DNA of 5,990 bases from Flavobacteriaceae bacterium UBA3078 (GTDB lineage: Bacteria > Bacteroidota > Bacteroidia > Flavobacteriales > Flavobacteriaceae), in assembly GCA_002366675.1 (NCBI GenBank), contig DFBO01000021.1, positions 1 through 5,990 of the forward strand, in the 5' to 3' direction. The position numbers and the translations under genes are program-made. The notes under the pieces were generated by a model. That model did no database searches and had not been told where the DNA came from. It saw only the letters and a list, made by a program, of their open reading frames with translations. Position 1 is the first letter of the stretch; each line of letters starts with the position of its first letter. Below, piece by piece: positions 1 to 5,990 of the stretch.

Positions 1-2357
1 CAAGTACTAACGGTACTATTTTAGTTTCTTTTGTTGGATACCAAACAAAATCTTTATCATTTAATGGAAACAAAGATTTTGGAACTATTACATTAGCTCC
101 ATCTGCAGAATCTTTAGATGAAATTATTATTACAGCAACATCTTTTGCTGTTGATAGAAAAACACCAGTTGCTGTTTCAACGGTTAGGGCTGATGTTATT
201 GAAAACAAATTAGGGTCTCAGGAGTTTCCTGAAATTTTAAAATCTACACCAGGTGTGTATGCTACTAAATCAGGTGGTGGTTTTGGAGATAGTAGAATAA
301 ACTTAAGAGGTTTTGAATCTTCAAATGTAGCTGTAATGATTAATGGTGTTCCTGTTAATGATATGGAAAACGGATGGGTTTATTGGAGTAACTGGGCAGG
401 TTTAGCTGATGTAACAAGTGCTATGCAGGTTCAAAGAGGTTTAGGTGCTTCTAAAGTTGCTGTACCTTCTATTGGTGGTACTATTAATATTTTATCTAAA
501 ACTACAGATATTGAAAAAGGTGGTAATGTTTTTGTTGGTGTTGGTAATGATGGTTACCAAAAATACGGAGCAACTGTTTCAACTGGATTATTAGATAATG
601 GGTTTGCAGTAACAGTATCCGGAGCTAAAACAAAAGGAAATGGATATGTTGATGGAACTGAATTTGAAGGTTATAATTATTTTGTAAATATTTCTAAACA
701 ATTAGGGGATAATCACAAATTATCATTCACGTCTTTTGGTGCTCCACAAGAACACGGACAAAGACAAAACAGAAGTTCTATAGAAACTTATAGAAATGCA
801 GAAAGTGGAATTAAATTTAACCCAGATTGGGGAATTAAAAACGGTGCTGCATATTCAATAGAAAATAACTTTTATCACAAATCTCAAACATCTTTAAACC
901 ACTATTGGACAATTAGTGATAAATCAAATTTATCAACAGCTCTTTATGCATCTTGGGGTACTGGTGGAGGAAGCGGTACTGCAGGTGAAGATACAAGTTT
1001 GTTTAATGTTAGACTAGGTGGGGATGATCAACCAGTTGATTTAGATAATATTGTTGATATTAATAGAGAAAGAGGTGCTCAAGGTTTAGGTTCTGCAGCT
1101 TATATAAGAGCTTCAAGAAATGACCATGAGTGGTATGGTATATTATCTACGTTTAAAACAGATTTAAATGATAATCTTGCTTTTGTTGCTGGTATTGATT
1201 TAAGAACATATACTGGAAAACACTTTTCTGTAGTTGATGATTTACTAGGAGGTTCTTTTGCTGATGATGATAATGATGTTAACAACCCAAATAGAGCTTT
1301 AAAAGTTGGTGATAAACGTGACTATTGGAACGACGGTGAAGTTGGATGGCAAGGTTTATTTACTCAATTAGAGTATGATAAAGACAATTTATCAACTTTT
1401 TTATCAGCATCTGTATCTAATAGTTCATATAAAAGAATAGATTACTTCAATTATTTAGATAGTGACCCAAATCAAGAAACTGATAAATATAGCTTTGTAG
1501 GTTTTGGTGTTAAAGGTGGAGCAAATTATAACTTAACCGATAACCATAATGTTTTTGCTAATATTGGATATTTTGAAAAAGCAGGTGGATTTGATGCTGT
1601 ATTCTTAAGTTATGATAATGAAATTGATAATATTAATGAAGATGCAGAAAACCAAAAAATATTTAGTGCTGAATTAGGTTATGGCTACAGAAATGATAAT
1701 TTATCTTTTAACGTAAACTTATATAGAACCCAATGGGATGATAGAACATTTACTGATAATTTCTCAGCAAATAATGTGGATTATTTTGTAAACTTATTAG
1801 GTGTTAATGCACTTCACCAAGGTATTGAATTTGATGCTGTATATAGAGCTTCTGATGAACTTACTTTAACGGGTATGCTTTCTCTTGGAGATTGGACTTG
1901 GACTAATAATGTTGAAGATGTTCAGATATTTGATGACAGCCAAAATCCTGTTGGAGATCCATACAATTTATATATAAAAGATTTAAAAGTAGGTGATGCC
2001 GCTCAAACAACTGCAGCCCTAGGTTTAGATTATGAGCTAATGGATAAAACTCATTTTACAGTAGATTATAACTATTTTGGTGATTATTATGCAGATTTTG
2101 AACCTAATAATAGAACAAGTGCTTCAGATACGGATCAATCATGGAAAGCTCCAGATTATGGGATTTTTGATGCAAGTATTAGATACGGTTTTAAATTTGG
2201 TGAATTTGACACAACACTAACAGCTAGAATGAATAACGTGTTTAACACAGAGTATATTGCAGATGCAAGAGATGGTAATAATCATATGGCTAATTCTGCT
2301 ACAGTATGGTACGGATATGGAAGAACTTTTAACATAAGCGCAAAACTTAAATTTTAA
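1..2357 (+). CDS. TonB-dependent outer-membrane receptor, 5' end outside window
   Basis: Active uptake of an unidentified ligand across the outer membrane, powered by TonB-ExbB-ExbD. The frame is open from base 3, giving 784 visible residues ending at TAA 2355-2357. Visible residues 1-33 (from STNGTILVSFVGYQTK) are the end of a carboxypeptidase-regulatory-like domain, which in this family follows the signal peptide. A TonB-box-like DEIIITA lies at 39-45. The plug spans about 51-166, with PEILKSTPGV, INLRGF, VMINGVPVND and IGGTINILSK. The rest is a beta-barrel rich in aromatic and Asn/Asp residues, closing with GRTFNISAKLKF; the terminal Phe is the usual barrel-assembly signal. GTG at 255 is an internal valine, not a start, because plug sequence continues upstream. 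Roughly 100 N-terminal residues are missing. No SusD gene follows; instead a lipoprotein gene starts 12 bases downstream, so I do not call it SusC. Family call is firm; substrate is unknown. Confidence 0.95.
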   Translation, partial: STNGTILVSFVGYQTKSLSFNGNKDFGTITLAPSAESLDEIIITATSFAVDRKTPVAVSTVRADVIENKLGSQEFPEILKSTPGVYATKSGGGFGDSRINLRGFESSNVAVMINGVPVNDMENGWVYWSNWAGLADVTSAMQVQRGLGASKVAVPSIGGTINILSKTTDIEKGGNVFVGVGNDGYQKYGATVSTGLLDNGFAVTVSGAKTKGNGYVDGTEFEGYNYFVNISKQLGDNHKLSFTSFGAPQEHGQRQNRSSIETYRNAESGIKFNPDWGIKNGAAYSIENNFYHKSQTSLNHYWTISDKSNLSTALYASWGTGGGSGTAGEDTSLFNVRLGGDDQPVDLDNIVDINRERGAQGLGSAAYIRASRNDHEWYGILSTFKTDLNDNLAFVAGIDLRTYTGKHFSVVDDLLGGSFADDDNDVNNPNRALKVGDKRDYWNDGEVGWQGLFTQLEYDKDNLSTFLSASVSNSSYKRIDYFNYLDSDPNQETDKYSFVGFGVKGGANYNLTDNHNVFANIGYFEKAGGFDAVFLSYDNEIDNINEDAENQKIFSAELGYGYRNDNLSFNVNLYRTQWDDRTFTDNFSANNVDYFVNLLGVNALHQGIEFDAVYRASDELTLTGMLSLGDWTWTNNVEDVQIFDDSQNPVGDPYNLYIKDLKVGDAAQTTAALGLDYELMDKTHFTVDYNYFGDYYADFEPNNRTSASDTDQSWKAPDYGIFDASIRYGFKFGEFDTTLTARMNNVFNTEYIADARDGNNHMANSATVWYGYGRTFNISAKLKF

Positions 2358-2369
2358 AAATATATAATT

Positions 2370-4226
2370 ATGAAAAAATTAATTTATTTAATACTAGTTT
2401 TAGGCTTGGTATTTACAAGCTGCGATCCTATGGATGATGTATATGATGAATTGGATGCCCAAGGTACTACGGAAGACCCTAGAGGTATAGTTGGAAGTGA
2501 CGAATACACACTAAATAGTGATGACTATACAGCTTTAGGCTTATCTTATGGAAGTTTTAGTTCAGAAGATGAAGCTAAAACATTGTTACCAAGTTTTATT
2601 TCAAGTAATAGTAAATATGATTATTGGGCAAAAAACTCTTCTATATTAATTGGTTACCAATTATATATTGGAAGTGCTTTTGGAGTACAAGATTATAATT
2701 TAGATCAAGATGATTATACTTTTGGAGGAAGTGATTTATTAGGTTTCCAATCTGATGCAACTCCTGCAAATTATTTAGCTGATATACTTGCTGATAATAT
2801 TGATTATGCTGACGAAGGAGATTATGCTGTAGCAAAATATTTTCAATTTACAGGAAGTGCTTATACAGTTACTCCTACTGTTTCTCTAGAAGAAAATTTT
2901 GATTATGGAGCAACGGCTGGTGGTTTAACTTCAATCACAACGAATTGGACTGCACATTCAGGTTCTACGGCTGTAGGTTATGCTACAACAAGTTTATCTA
3001 TGGTAGATTACCCAACTTCTAATACAGGAGGCTCTATAACAATAAATCCATCTAACAGTGAGGACATAAATAGTGAATTTACAACTATAAGTTCTGGAAA
3101 AGTATATGCAAGTGCTTTAGTTAATTTAAGCTCTGTTGGGTCTGGAAATTATTTTTTCCATATAATGGAAGCTCCTGACACTCAACCTTATGCTCAATTT
3201 AGATCAAGAGTTGGAGCTAAGGATAATGGATCTGGTAAAATTTTATTTGGTATTGGAGCTAGTTCATCTACTTTAACTTACGGTACTACGCCTTTTGATT
3301 TAAATACTACGTATCTATTAGTATCTTCCTATGACATAGCTACTGGTACATCAAATTTATATGTACTTACAACAGCAGAATCAACTGAGCCAGAATCAAC
3401 TGAAGCAACTAACACAGGTTCAGCAGGAAATGCAATTTCTGCAGTTGCTTTTCGTCAATCAAGTAATATTCCAACAGGAACAGTAGATGGTGTCCGTGTT
3501 GCAAACACTTGGTCAGCTATTATGAGTAATGATGACTTAGATGATGAAGTAATTGGAGATAAAGAAGCTAAAGTAACAAGTTTCTCATATGAAGGTGGAT
3601 CTTGGGTAACTGCTCCAGATAGATTTTACTTAGTAAGTGGTGATGATTTTGACTCAATGGGTGAAGAATATGGTCAACCAGGTAAATATAATAACTTTGG
3701 AAGTTCAACACCTCCAAATGATTACTTACCAACATTTTTAAAATTAAAATTCCCTTATGCATTAGAAGGAACTGAATTAGATGTAGCATATGACTATTAT
3801 TCTAGTTCAAGCGGTGCACAAGTGCGTGGTAATTTATACACTAAAATAGATGGTGAATGGGTATCTTATAGTTCTACAATAAGTACAGAATTACAATTTG
3901 GATATGATGGAAATGCTTGGGTTCCAGATAACACCATAAAATATACTTTAGTAGGTTCGGATTATGCATATATGGCTGATACATTGGAAGGAAATGAATT
4001 ATTTGCTAATGTTAGTTTAGTAAATCTTGCCAAATATGTTGATTATGATTATAACTGGTCTGATGAGCAAATTTTATACTCATTAGATGTTCTTTTAGAT
4101 TATTTAGATCCTTCAGCTGCTGAAGGTCAAAAATACCTAATCACTTATTTGCTTTATGATAATGGTGCAAATGATGTGATAAGAAATCTAATTAAAGAAA
4201 ATGGTGAATGGGTTTGGAACGAATAA
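2370..4226 (+). CDS. Surface-type lipoprotein with repeated motifs and a nested LamG/ConA-like module, partner of the upstream receptor
   Basis: A complete 618-residue protein. Residues 1-18 are a lipoprotein signal peptide (MKK, hydrophobic core, lipobox FTSC) with C18 as the lipidated residue. The following DPMDDVYDE resembles the acidic export signal that sends Bacteroidota lipoproteins to the cell surface. A motif recurs at residues 46-57 (YTLNSDDYTALG), 419-431 (FYLVSGDDFDSMG) and 525-536 (YTLVGSDYAYMA), and F-x-[FY]-x-G-x-x-[YW] at 158-165, 405-412 and 510-517. Residues about 172-385, from LEENFDYG to VDGVRVANTWS, resemble a beta-sandwich module I know from many secreted flavobacterial proteins. 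No catalytic motif is visible. ATG 2370 follows the receptor stop by 12 AT-rich bases without a Shine-Dalgarno sequence, as is usual in this phylum. Inferred role: surface capture protein for the receptor. Ligand unknown; a SusD fold is not supported. Confidence 0.9.
   Translation: MKKLIYLILVLGLVFTSCDPMDDVYDELDAQGTTEDPRGIVGSDEYTLNSDDYTALGLSYGSFSSEDEAKTLLPSFISSNSKYDYWAKNSSILIGYQLYIGSAFGVQDYNLDQDDYTFGGSDLLGFQSDATPANYLADILADNIDYADEGDYAVAKYFQFTGSAYTVTPTVSLEENFDYGATAGGLTSITTNWTAHSGSTAVGYATTSLSMVDYPTSNTGGSITINPSNSEDINSEFTTISSGKVYASALVNLSSVGSGNYFFHIMEAPDTQPYAQFRSRVGAKDNGSGKILFGIGASSSTLTYGTTPFDLNTTYLLVSSYDIATGTSNLYVLTTAESTEPESTEATNTGSAGNAISAVAFRQSSNIPTGTVDGVRVANTWSAIMSNDDLDDEVIGDKEAKVTSFSYEGGSWVTAPDRFYLVSGDDFDSMGEEYGQPGKYNNFGSSTPPNDYLPTFLKLKFPYALEGTELDVAYDYYSSSSGAQVRGNLYTKIDGEWVSYSSTISTELQFGYDGNAWVPDNTIKYTLVGSDYAYMADTLEGNELFANVSLVNLAKYVDYDYNWSDEQILYSLDVLLDYLDPSAAEGQKYLITYLLYDNGANDVIRNLIKENGEWVWNE
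3377..3406 (+). repeat. Two-copy 15-bp in-frame tandem repeat
   Basis: AGAATCAACTGAGCC at 3377-3391 is followed directly by AGAATCAACTGAAGC at 3392-3406, which matches at 13 of 15 positions. It encodes ESTEP-ESTEA (residues 337-346) in what looks like a loop of the nested LamG/ConA-like module of the lipoprotein. It is probably a small slippage duplication that kept the frame. Confidence 0.6.
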
Positions 4227-4246
4227 ATTCATAAACAAATTTTAAT

Positions 4247-4279
4247 AAAAAAAACCACGCTAATTAGCGTGGTTTTTTT
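4247..4279 (+). terminator. Rho-independent terminator of the receptor-lipoprotein operon, symmetrical
   Basis: Twenty bases after the lipoprotein stop there is a perfect palindrome, CCACGCTAA/TTAGCGTGG (4255-4272), preceded by eight A (4247-4254) and followed by seven T (4273-4279). The RNA would form a CCACGC/GCGTGG stem, extendable through TA pairs and A-U flanks, with a very small loop. It is a standard intrinsic terminator for the plus strand. Because A and T runs flank both sides, it could also stop minus-strand transcripts coming from the acyltransferase side. Confidence 0.88.
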
Positions 4280-4417
4280 ATGTGCATTATGATCTTTTCA
4301 TAAAAAAACTATTCTAAACTCATTGTGAATTTTAAATATTTTCAGCTAGAAATTGTTTAAAAAAGAATATTACAAAGGTCTTATTTTACATTTTTTTGCT
4401 ACTTTTATAAAAGCTTC

Positions 4418-4581
4418 AAAAGCCTTATTCTTAATCGGTTTTATACATATTCTAATTATACTACTATATCTTAAAATTAATTGTACATTATTTACTAAAA
4501 TATAGTACATTCTTTATTTATTTTTATGTACAATAAAAACAAAACTTCTCCTATGTAATGACAAGATTTAATAAGGCTTTT
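4418..4581. repeat. Nested inverted repeats (12-bp outer arms, 9-bp inner arms)
   Basis: AAAAGCCTTATT at 4418-4429 is the exact reverse complement of AATAAGGCTTTT at 4570-4581. Inside this pair, ATTGTACAT at 4480-4488 is the exact reverse complement of ATGTACAAT at 4526-4534. Both pairs are in the order expected of one imperfect palindromic unit of 164 bases. The 12-base palindrome CTTTTATAAAAG (4402-4413) lies just outside the left arm. I see no target-site duplication, so a miniature transposon is not established. AT-rich DNA produces such pairs by chance fairly often, although the GCC/GGC core of the outer arms makes that pair less trivial. Confidence 0.4.
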
Positions 4582-4617
4582 ACATAATTTACTAAGCTAT
4601 TTGACACGATTTACTAA
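4490..4617 (+). repeat. Three direct copies of ATTTACTAA
   Basis: ATTTACTAA occurs at 4490-4498, 4587-4595 and 4609-4617; the last two start 22 bases apart, about two helical turns. Such spacing would suit a regulatory protein, but no promoter or gene start is nearby and the motif is AT-rich, so chance is a serious alternative. Confidence 0.25.
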
Positions 4618-4877
4618 AGTAATTAAATTGTCTTTCTAAGCATAAAAATAAATTGTTTAGATAAAAGGCATTTAAACTGAATTCACATGTTGGATGTATA
4701 CCTTAAAAGTAAAAGTTATTATACTCATACTGTAGTTTACTGTCGTAAATAAAGTATTAACTTTAATTAACGAGTTATTAAACATTGAATTATAAATCAA
4801 TCTGTTATAGAGCACAAAATTAGGCTAGCAAACTAATATTTCTCATAAAAAAAGCTGTATAAAAAGTGGAACTCTAT

Positions 4878-4910
4878 GTCAAACAGAACTTGTTTCAGGT
4901 TCTCGTAACC
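4878..4910. repeat. REP-like intergenic palindrome (stem-loop)
   Basis: Positions 4885-4903 read AGAACTTG-TTT-CAGGTTCT, an 8-bp stem (seven Watson-Crick pairs, one G-T) closing a three-base loop. It is framed by GTCAAAC on the left and CGTAACC on the right. The core GAACTTGTTTCAG, in a GTCA...TCTC frame, resembles a family of palindromes that I recall as scattered in intergenic DNA of flavobacteria and relatives; that is memory, not a search. No U-run follows on either strand, so it is not a normal terminator. The mismatch pattern suggests a slightly decayed copy. Confidence 0.45.
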
Positions 4911-5013
4911 TATTTTAATATAAAAAACAATAACGACTGACTGTCAATCACTTACATCATTACAAGAGAGGTAAGACTGTAGAAATTTGTTTATTAATCG
5001 TCTAATTGTCACC

Positions 5014-5032
5014 TTTTACTGAAAAAGTAAAA
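5014..5032 (-). other. Short AT-rich hairpin downstream of the acyltransferase gene
   Basis: TTTTACT (5014-5020) and AGTAAAA (5026-5032) form a perfect 7-bp stem around a five-base loop, 25 bases past the stop codon of the minus-strand gene. No T-run follows on the minus strand, so it is a poor intrinsic terminator. It might protect the 3' end of the messenger RNA or have no role. Confidence 0.3.
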
Positions 5033-5057
5033 CCTCTATATTTGTAGCTTACATACT

Positions 5058-5990
5058 TTAAGGTATAGTATCTTCGTTAACTTCATCTTCATTTTTCTCT
5101 TTTTCTGCCCTGCTTTCTAATTCTGCTTGAAATTCTTCCATAACGGGTTTAACCGTACTTTCAGGAATATCAGCTACTCTTATATACATTAAACCATCAA
5201 CAGCATTATTAAATTTAGGGTCTACATTAAATGCAACTAAACATGCGTTTTGTTTTACGTATTTTTTAATTAAAACTGGGATTCGCAATGCTCCCGGTTC
5301 AATTTCATCAATAACTCTATCAAATTTATTTAAGTCAGCTTGTGCTGCATCAAAAACAAAATCTTTGTCAGCATCATTTAACTTTACTTTATATTCTTTT
5401 TTAGGATGAATATATTGTGCAATATATGGGTCGTAATAATGAGACTTCATAAACTCAATCATTAACGATTTAGAAAAGTTTGAAAACTGATTACTTATGC
5501 TTACGCCACCAATTAAATATTTATACTTTGGATAACGCAATGTAATATGAACAATTCCTTTCCAAAGTAAAAACAGCGGCATTGGCTTTTGCTGATATTC
5601 CTTAATGATAAAAGCGCGTCCCATTTCAATAGAGTTTTCCATCATTGAATATAATTCAGGCTCAAATTTAAATAGTGACTGAACATAAAATCCTTCAATA
5701 CCATATTTTTTATAAATGTTTTTTCCTAAACCCATTCTGTAAGCTCCTACTAAACAATTAGCTTCATCATCCCATAAAAATAAATGATGATAATAACCAT
5801 CAAATTTATCTAAATCAATAGATTCATTTGTTCCTTCTCCAACTTCTCTAAATGTAATTTCGCGTAATCGTCCAATTTCAAACATAATATTTGGAATTTT
5901 TTTACTCGGAGCAAAAAACACTTCATAATTTTTACTTTTAAGCAAGCGACCATCACTATTTCTAAGTGCTTCAACTTCAAGAATCATTTT
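5058..5990 (-). CDS. GNAT-family N-acyltransferase of the OlsB/GlsB type, probable C-terminal half of a bifunctional (OlsF-like) acyltransferase, 5' end outside window
   Basis: Probably transfers a (3-hydroxy)acyl group to the amine of an amino acid in membrane aminolipid (ornithine or glycine lipid) synthesis at the inner membrane. Counting from the methionine codon at 5987, conserved blocks are EIGRLREITFREVGEGT (37-53), HLFLWDDEANCLVGAYRMG (68-86), EMGRAFIIKEYQ (121-132), LWKGI (141-145), GGVSISNQF (160-168), PVLIKKYVKQNA (237-248) and FNVDPKFNNAVDGL (253-266). The tail (about 285-309) is charged and acidic. The frame is open to the edge (AAA lies before the ATG) and the family blocks begin almost at once. 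Related Bacteroidota proteins often carry an N-terminal PlsC-like O-acyltransferase domain, so that ATG is probably internal. The gene converges on the receptor operon. Family call is firm; substrate and fusion are inferred. Confidence 0.87.
   Translation of the reverse strand, partial: KMILEVEALRNSDGRLLKSKNYEVFFAPSKKIPNIMFEIGRLREITFREVGEGTNESIDLDKFDGYYHHLFLWDDEANCLVGAYRMGLGKNIYKKYGIEGFYVQSLFKFEPELYSMMENSIEMGRAFIIKEYQQKPMPLFLLWKGIVHITLRYPKYKYLIGGVSISNQFSNFSKSLMIEFMKSHYYDPYIAQYIHPKKEYKVKLNDADKDFVFDAAQADLNKFDRVIDEIEPGALRIPVLIKKYVKQNACLVAFNVDPKFNNAVDGLMYIRVADIPESTVKPVMEEFQAELESRAEKEKNEDEVNEDTIP

Larger units (their letters stand above)
4280..5057. other. Long convergent intergenic region without a convincing gene
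   Basis: Nearly 780 bases lie between the operon terminator and the stop codon of the convergent acyltransferase gene. The stretch looks even more AT-rich than the genes and is broken by stops in all frames. The longest ATG-started frame I found is 46 codons (minus strand, 4510 to 4370), close to what chance gives at this composition. I see no tRNA, rRNA, transposase remnant or recognisable protein fragment. What it does hold is a REP-like stem-loop near 4885-4903, inverted repeats between 4418 and 4581, three copies of ATTTACTAA and a short hairpin at 5014-5032. It could host a small RNA or be decayed sequence; neither is shown. Confidence 0.7.

Noticed and set aside
255..257. GTG as start codon of the receptor
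   Set aside because: The same frame is open back to base 3 and encodes the end of the carboxypeptidase-like domain, the TonB box and the first part of the plug, so 255 is an internal valine.
1100..1285. Antisense open frames inside the receptor and lipoprotein genes (also 2641-2835 and 3568-3789)
   Set aside because: They lie opposite well-supported coding sequence, have low-complexity or unfamiliar products, and show no start signals.
1..2357. Calling the receptor SusC
   Set aside because: No SusD homologue follows, the partner is an unrelated lipoprotein, and the expected full length is shorter than that of typical SusC proteins.
4370..4510. 46-codon minus-strand open frame with an ATG at 4510
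   Set aside because: At this AT content one such frame is expected by chance in a region of this size. The product (MYYILVNNVQ...) resembles nothing I know, and the frame overlaps the inverted repeats.
4687..4752. 21-codon plus-strand frame starting ATGTTGGAT
   Set aside because: Too short, no ribosome-binding or promoter signal, and no recognisable product.
4815..4822. Minus-strand TAATTTTG, another match to TAnnTTTG
   Set aside because: No -33 element at proper spacing and no gene downstream on that strand.
4922..4949. Candidate minus-strand terminator (GATTG/CAGTC stem followed by a T-rich run)
   Set aside because: The stem has only about five pairs including a wobble and lies more than 100 bases after the acyltransferase stop; too weak to annotate.
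5037..5044. TATATTTG, a match to the Bacteroidota -7 promoter element TAnnTTTG, plus strand
   Set aside because: No convincing -33 TTG at the right distance upstream, and it would read antisense into the 3' end of the acyltransferase gene. A single short element is expected by chance in AT-rich DNA.

Overview
The window looks like chromosomal DNA of a marine-type flavobacterium (Bacteroidota, Flavobacteriia). It is strongly AT-rich, with leucine mostly TTA and arginine mostly AGA. Start codons lack a Shine-Dalgarno sequence. The gene content is typical of the group: a TonB-dependent receptor with a carboxypeptidase-like N-terminal domain, a surface-type lipoprotein, and a Bacteroidota-style GNAT acyltransferase of the ornithine/glycine-lipid type.

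Layout: (1) Bases 1-2357, plus strand, hold the 3' part of a TonB-dependent outer-membrane receptor gene. The reading frame is open to the left edge, so the true start lies outside. (2) Bases 2370-4226, plus strand, 12 bases further on, encode a complete 618-residue lipoprotein. Its signal peptide ends in FTSC, an acidic stretch follows the cysteine, a three-fold internal motif recurs along the chain, and a concanavalin/LamG-like module appears to be nested inside. (3) Bases 4247-4279 are a strong rho-independent terminator that ends the pair. (4) Bases 4280-5057 contain no convincing gene. This is unusually long for a gap between two convergent genes, and it holds a REP-like stem-loop, a pair of nested inverted repeats and a short AT-rich hairpin. 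(5) Bases 5058-5990, minus strand, hold the 3' part of a GNAT-family N-acyltransferase gene that is open to the right edge and is probably the C-terminal half of a two-domain acyltransferase.

How the genes work together: the receptor and lipoprotein are almost certainly co-transcribed and probably form an outer-membrane uptake pair, with the lipoprotein on the cell surface as substrate-capturing partner and the receptor as the TonB-driven channel. There is no SusD homologue in the window, and the ligand cannot be read from the sequence. The acyltransferase is a separate transcription unit, probably for membrane aminolipid synthesis. I see no mobile element, CRISPR array, tRNA or rRNA. Most of the window is ordinary; the best leads are the architecture of the lipoprotein and the contents of the long convergent intergenic region.
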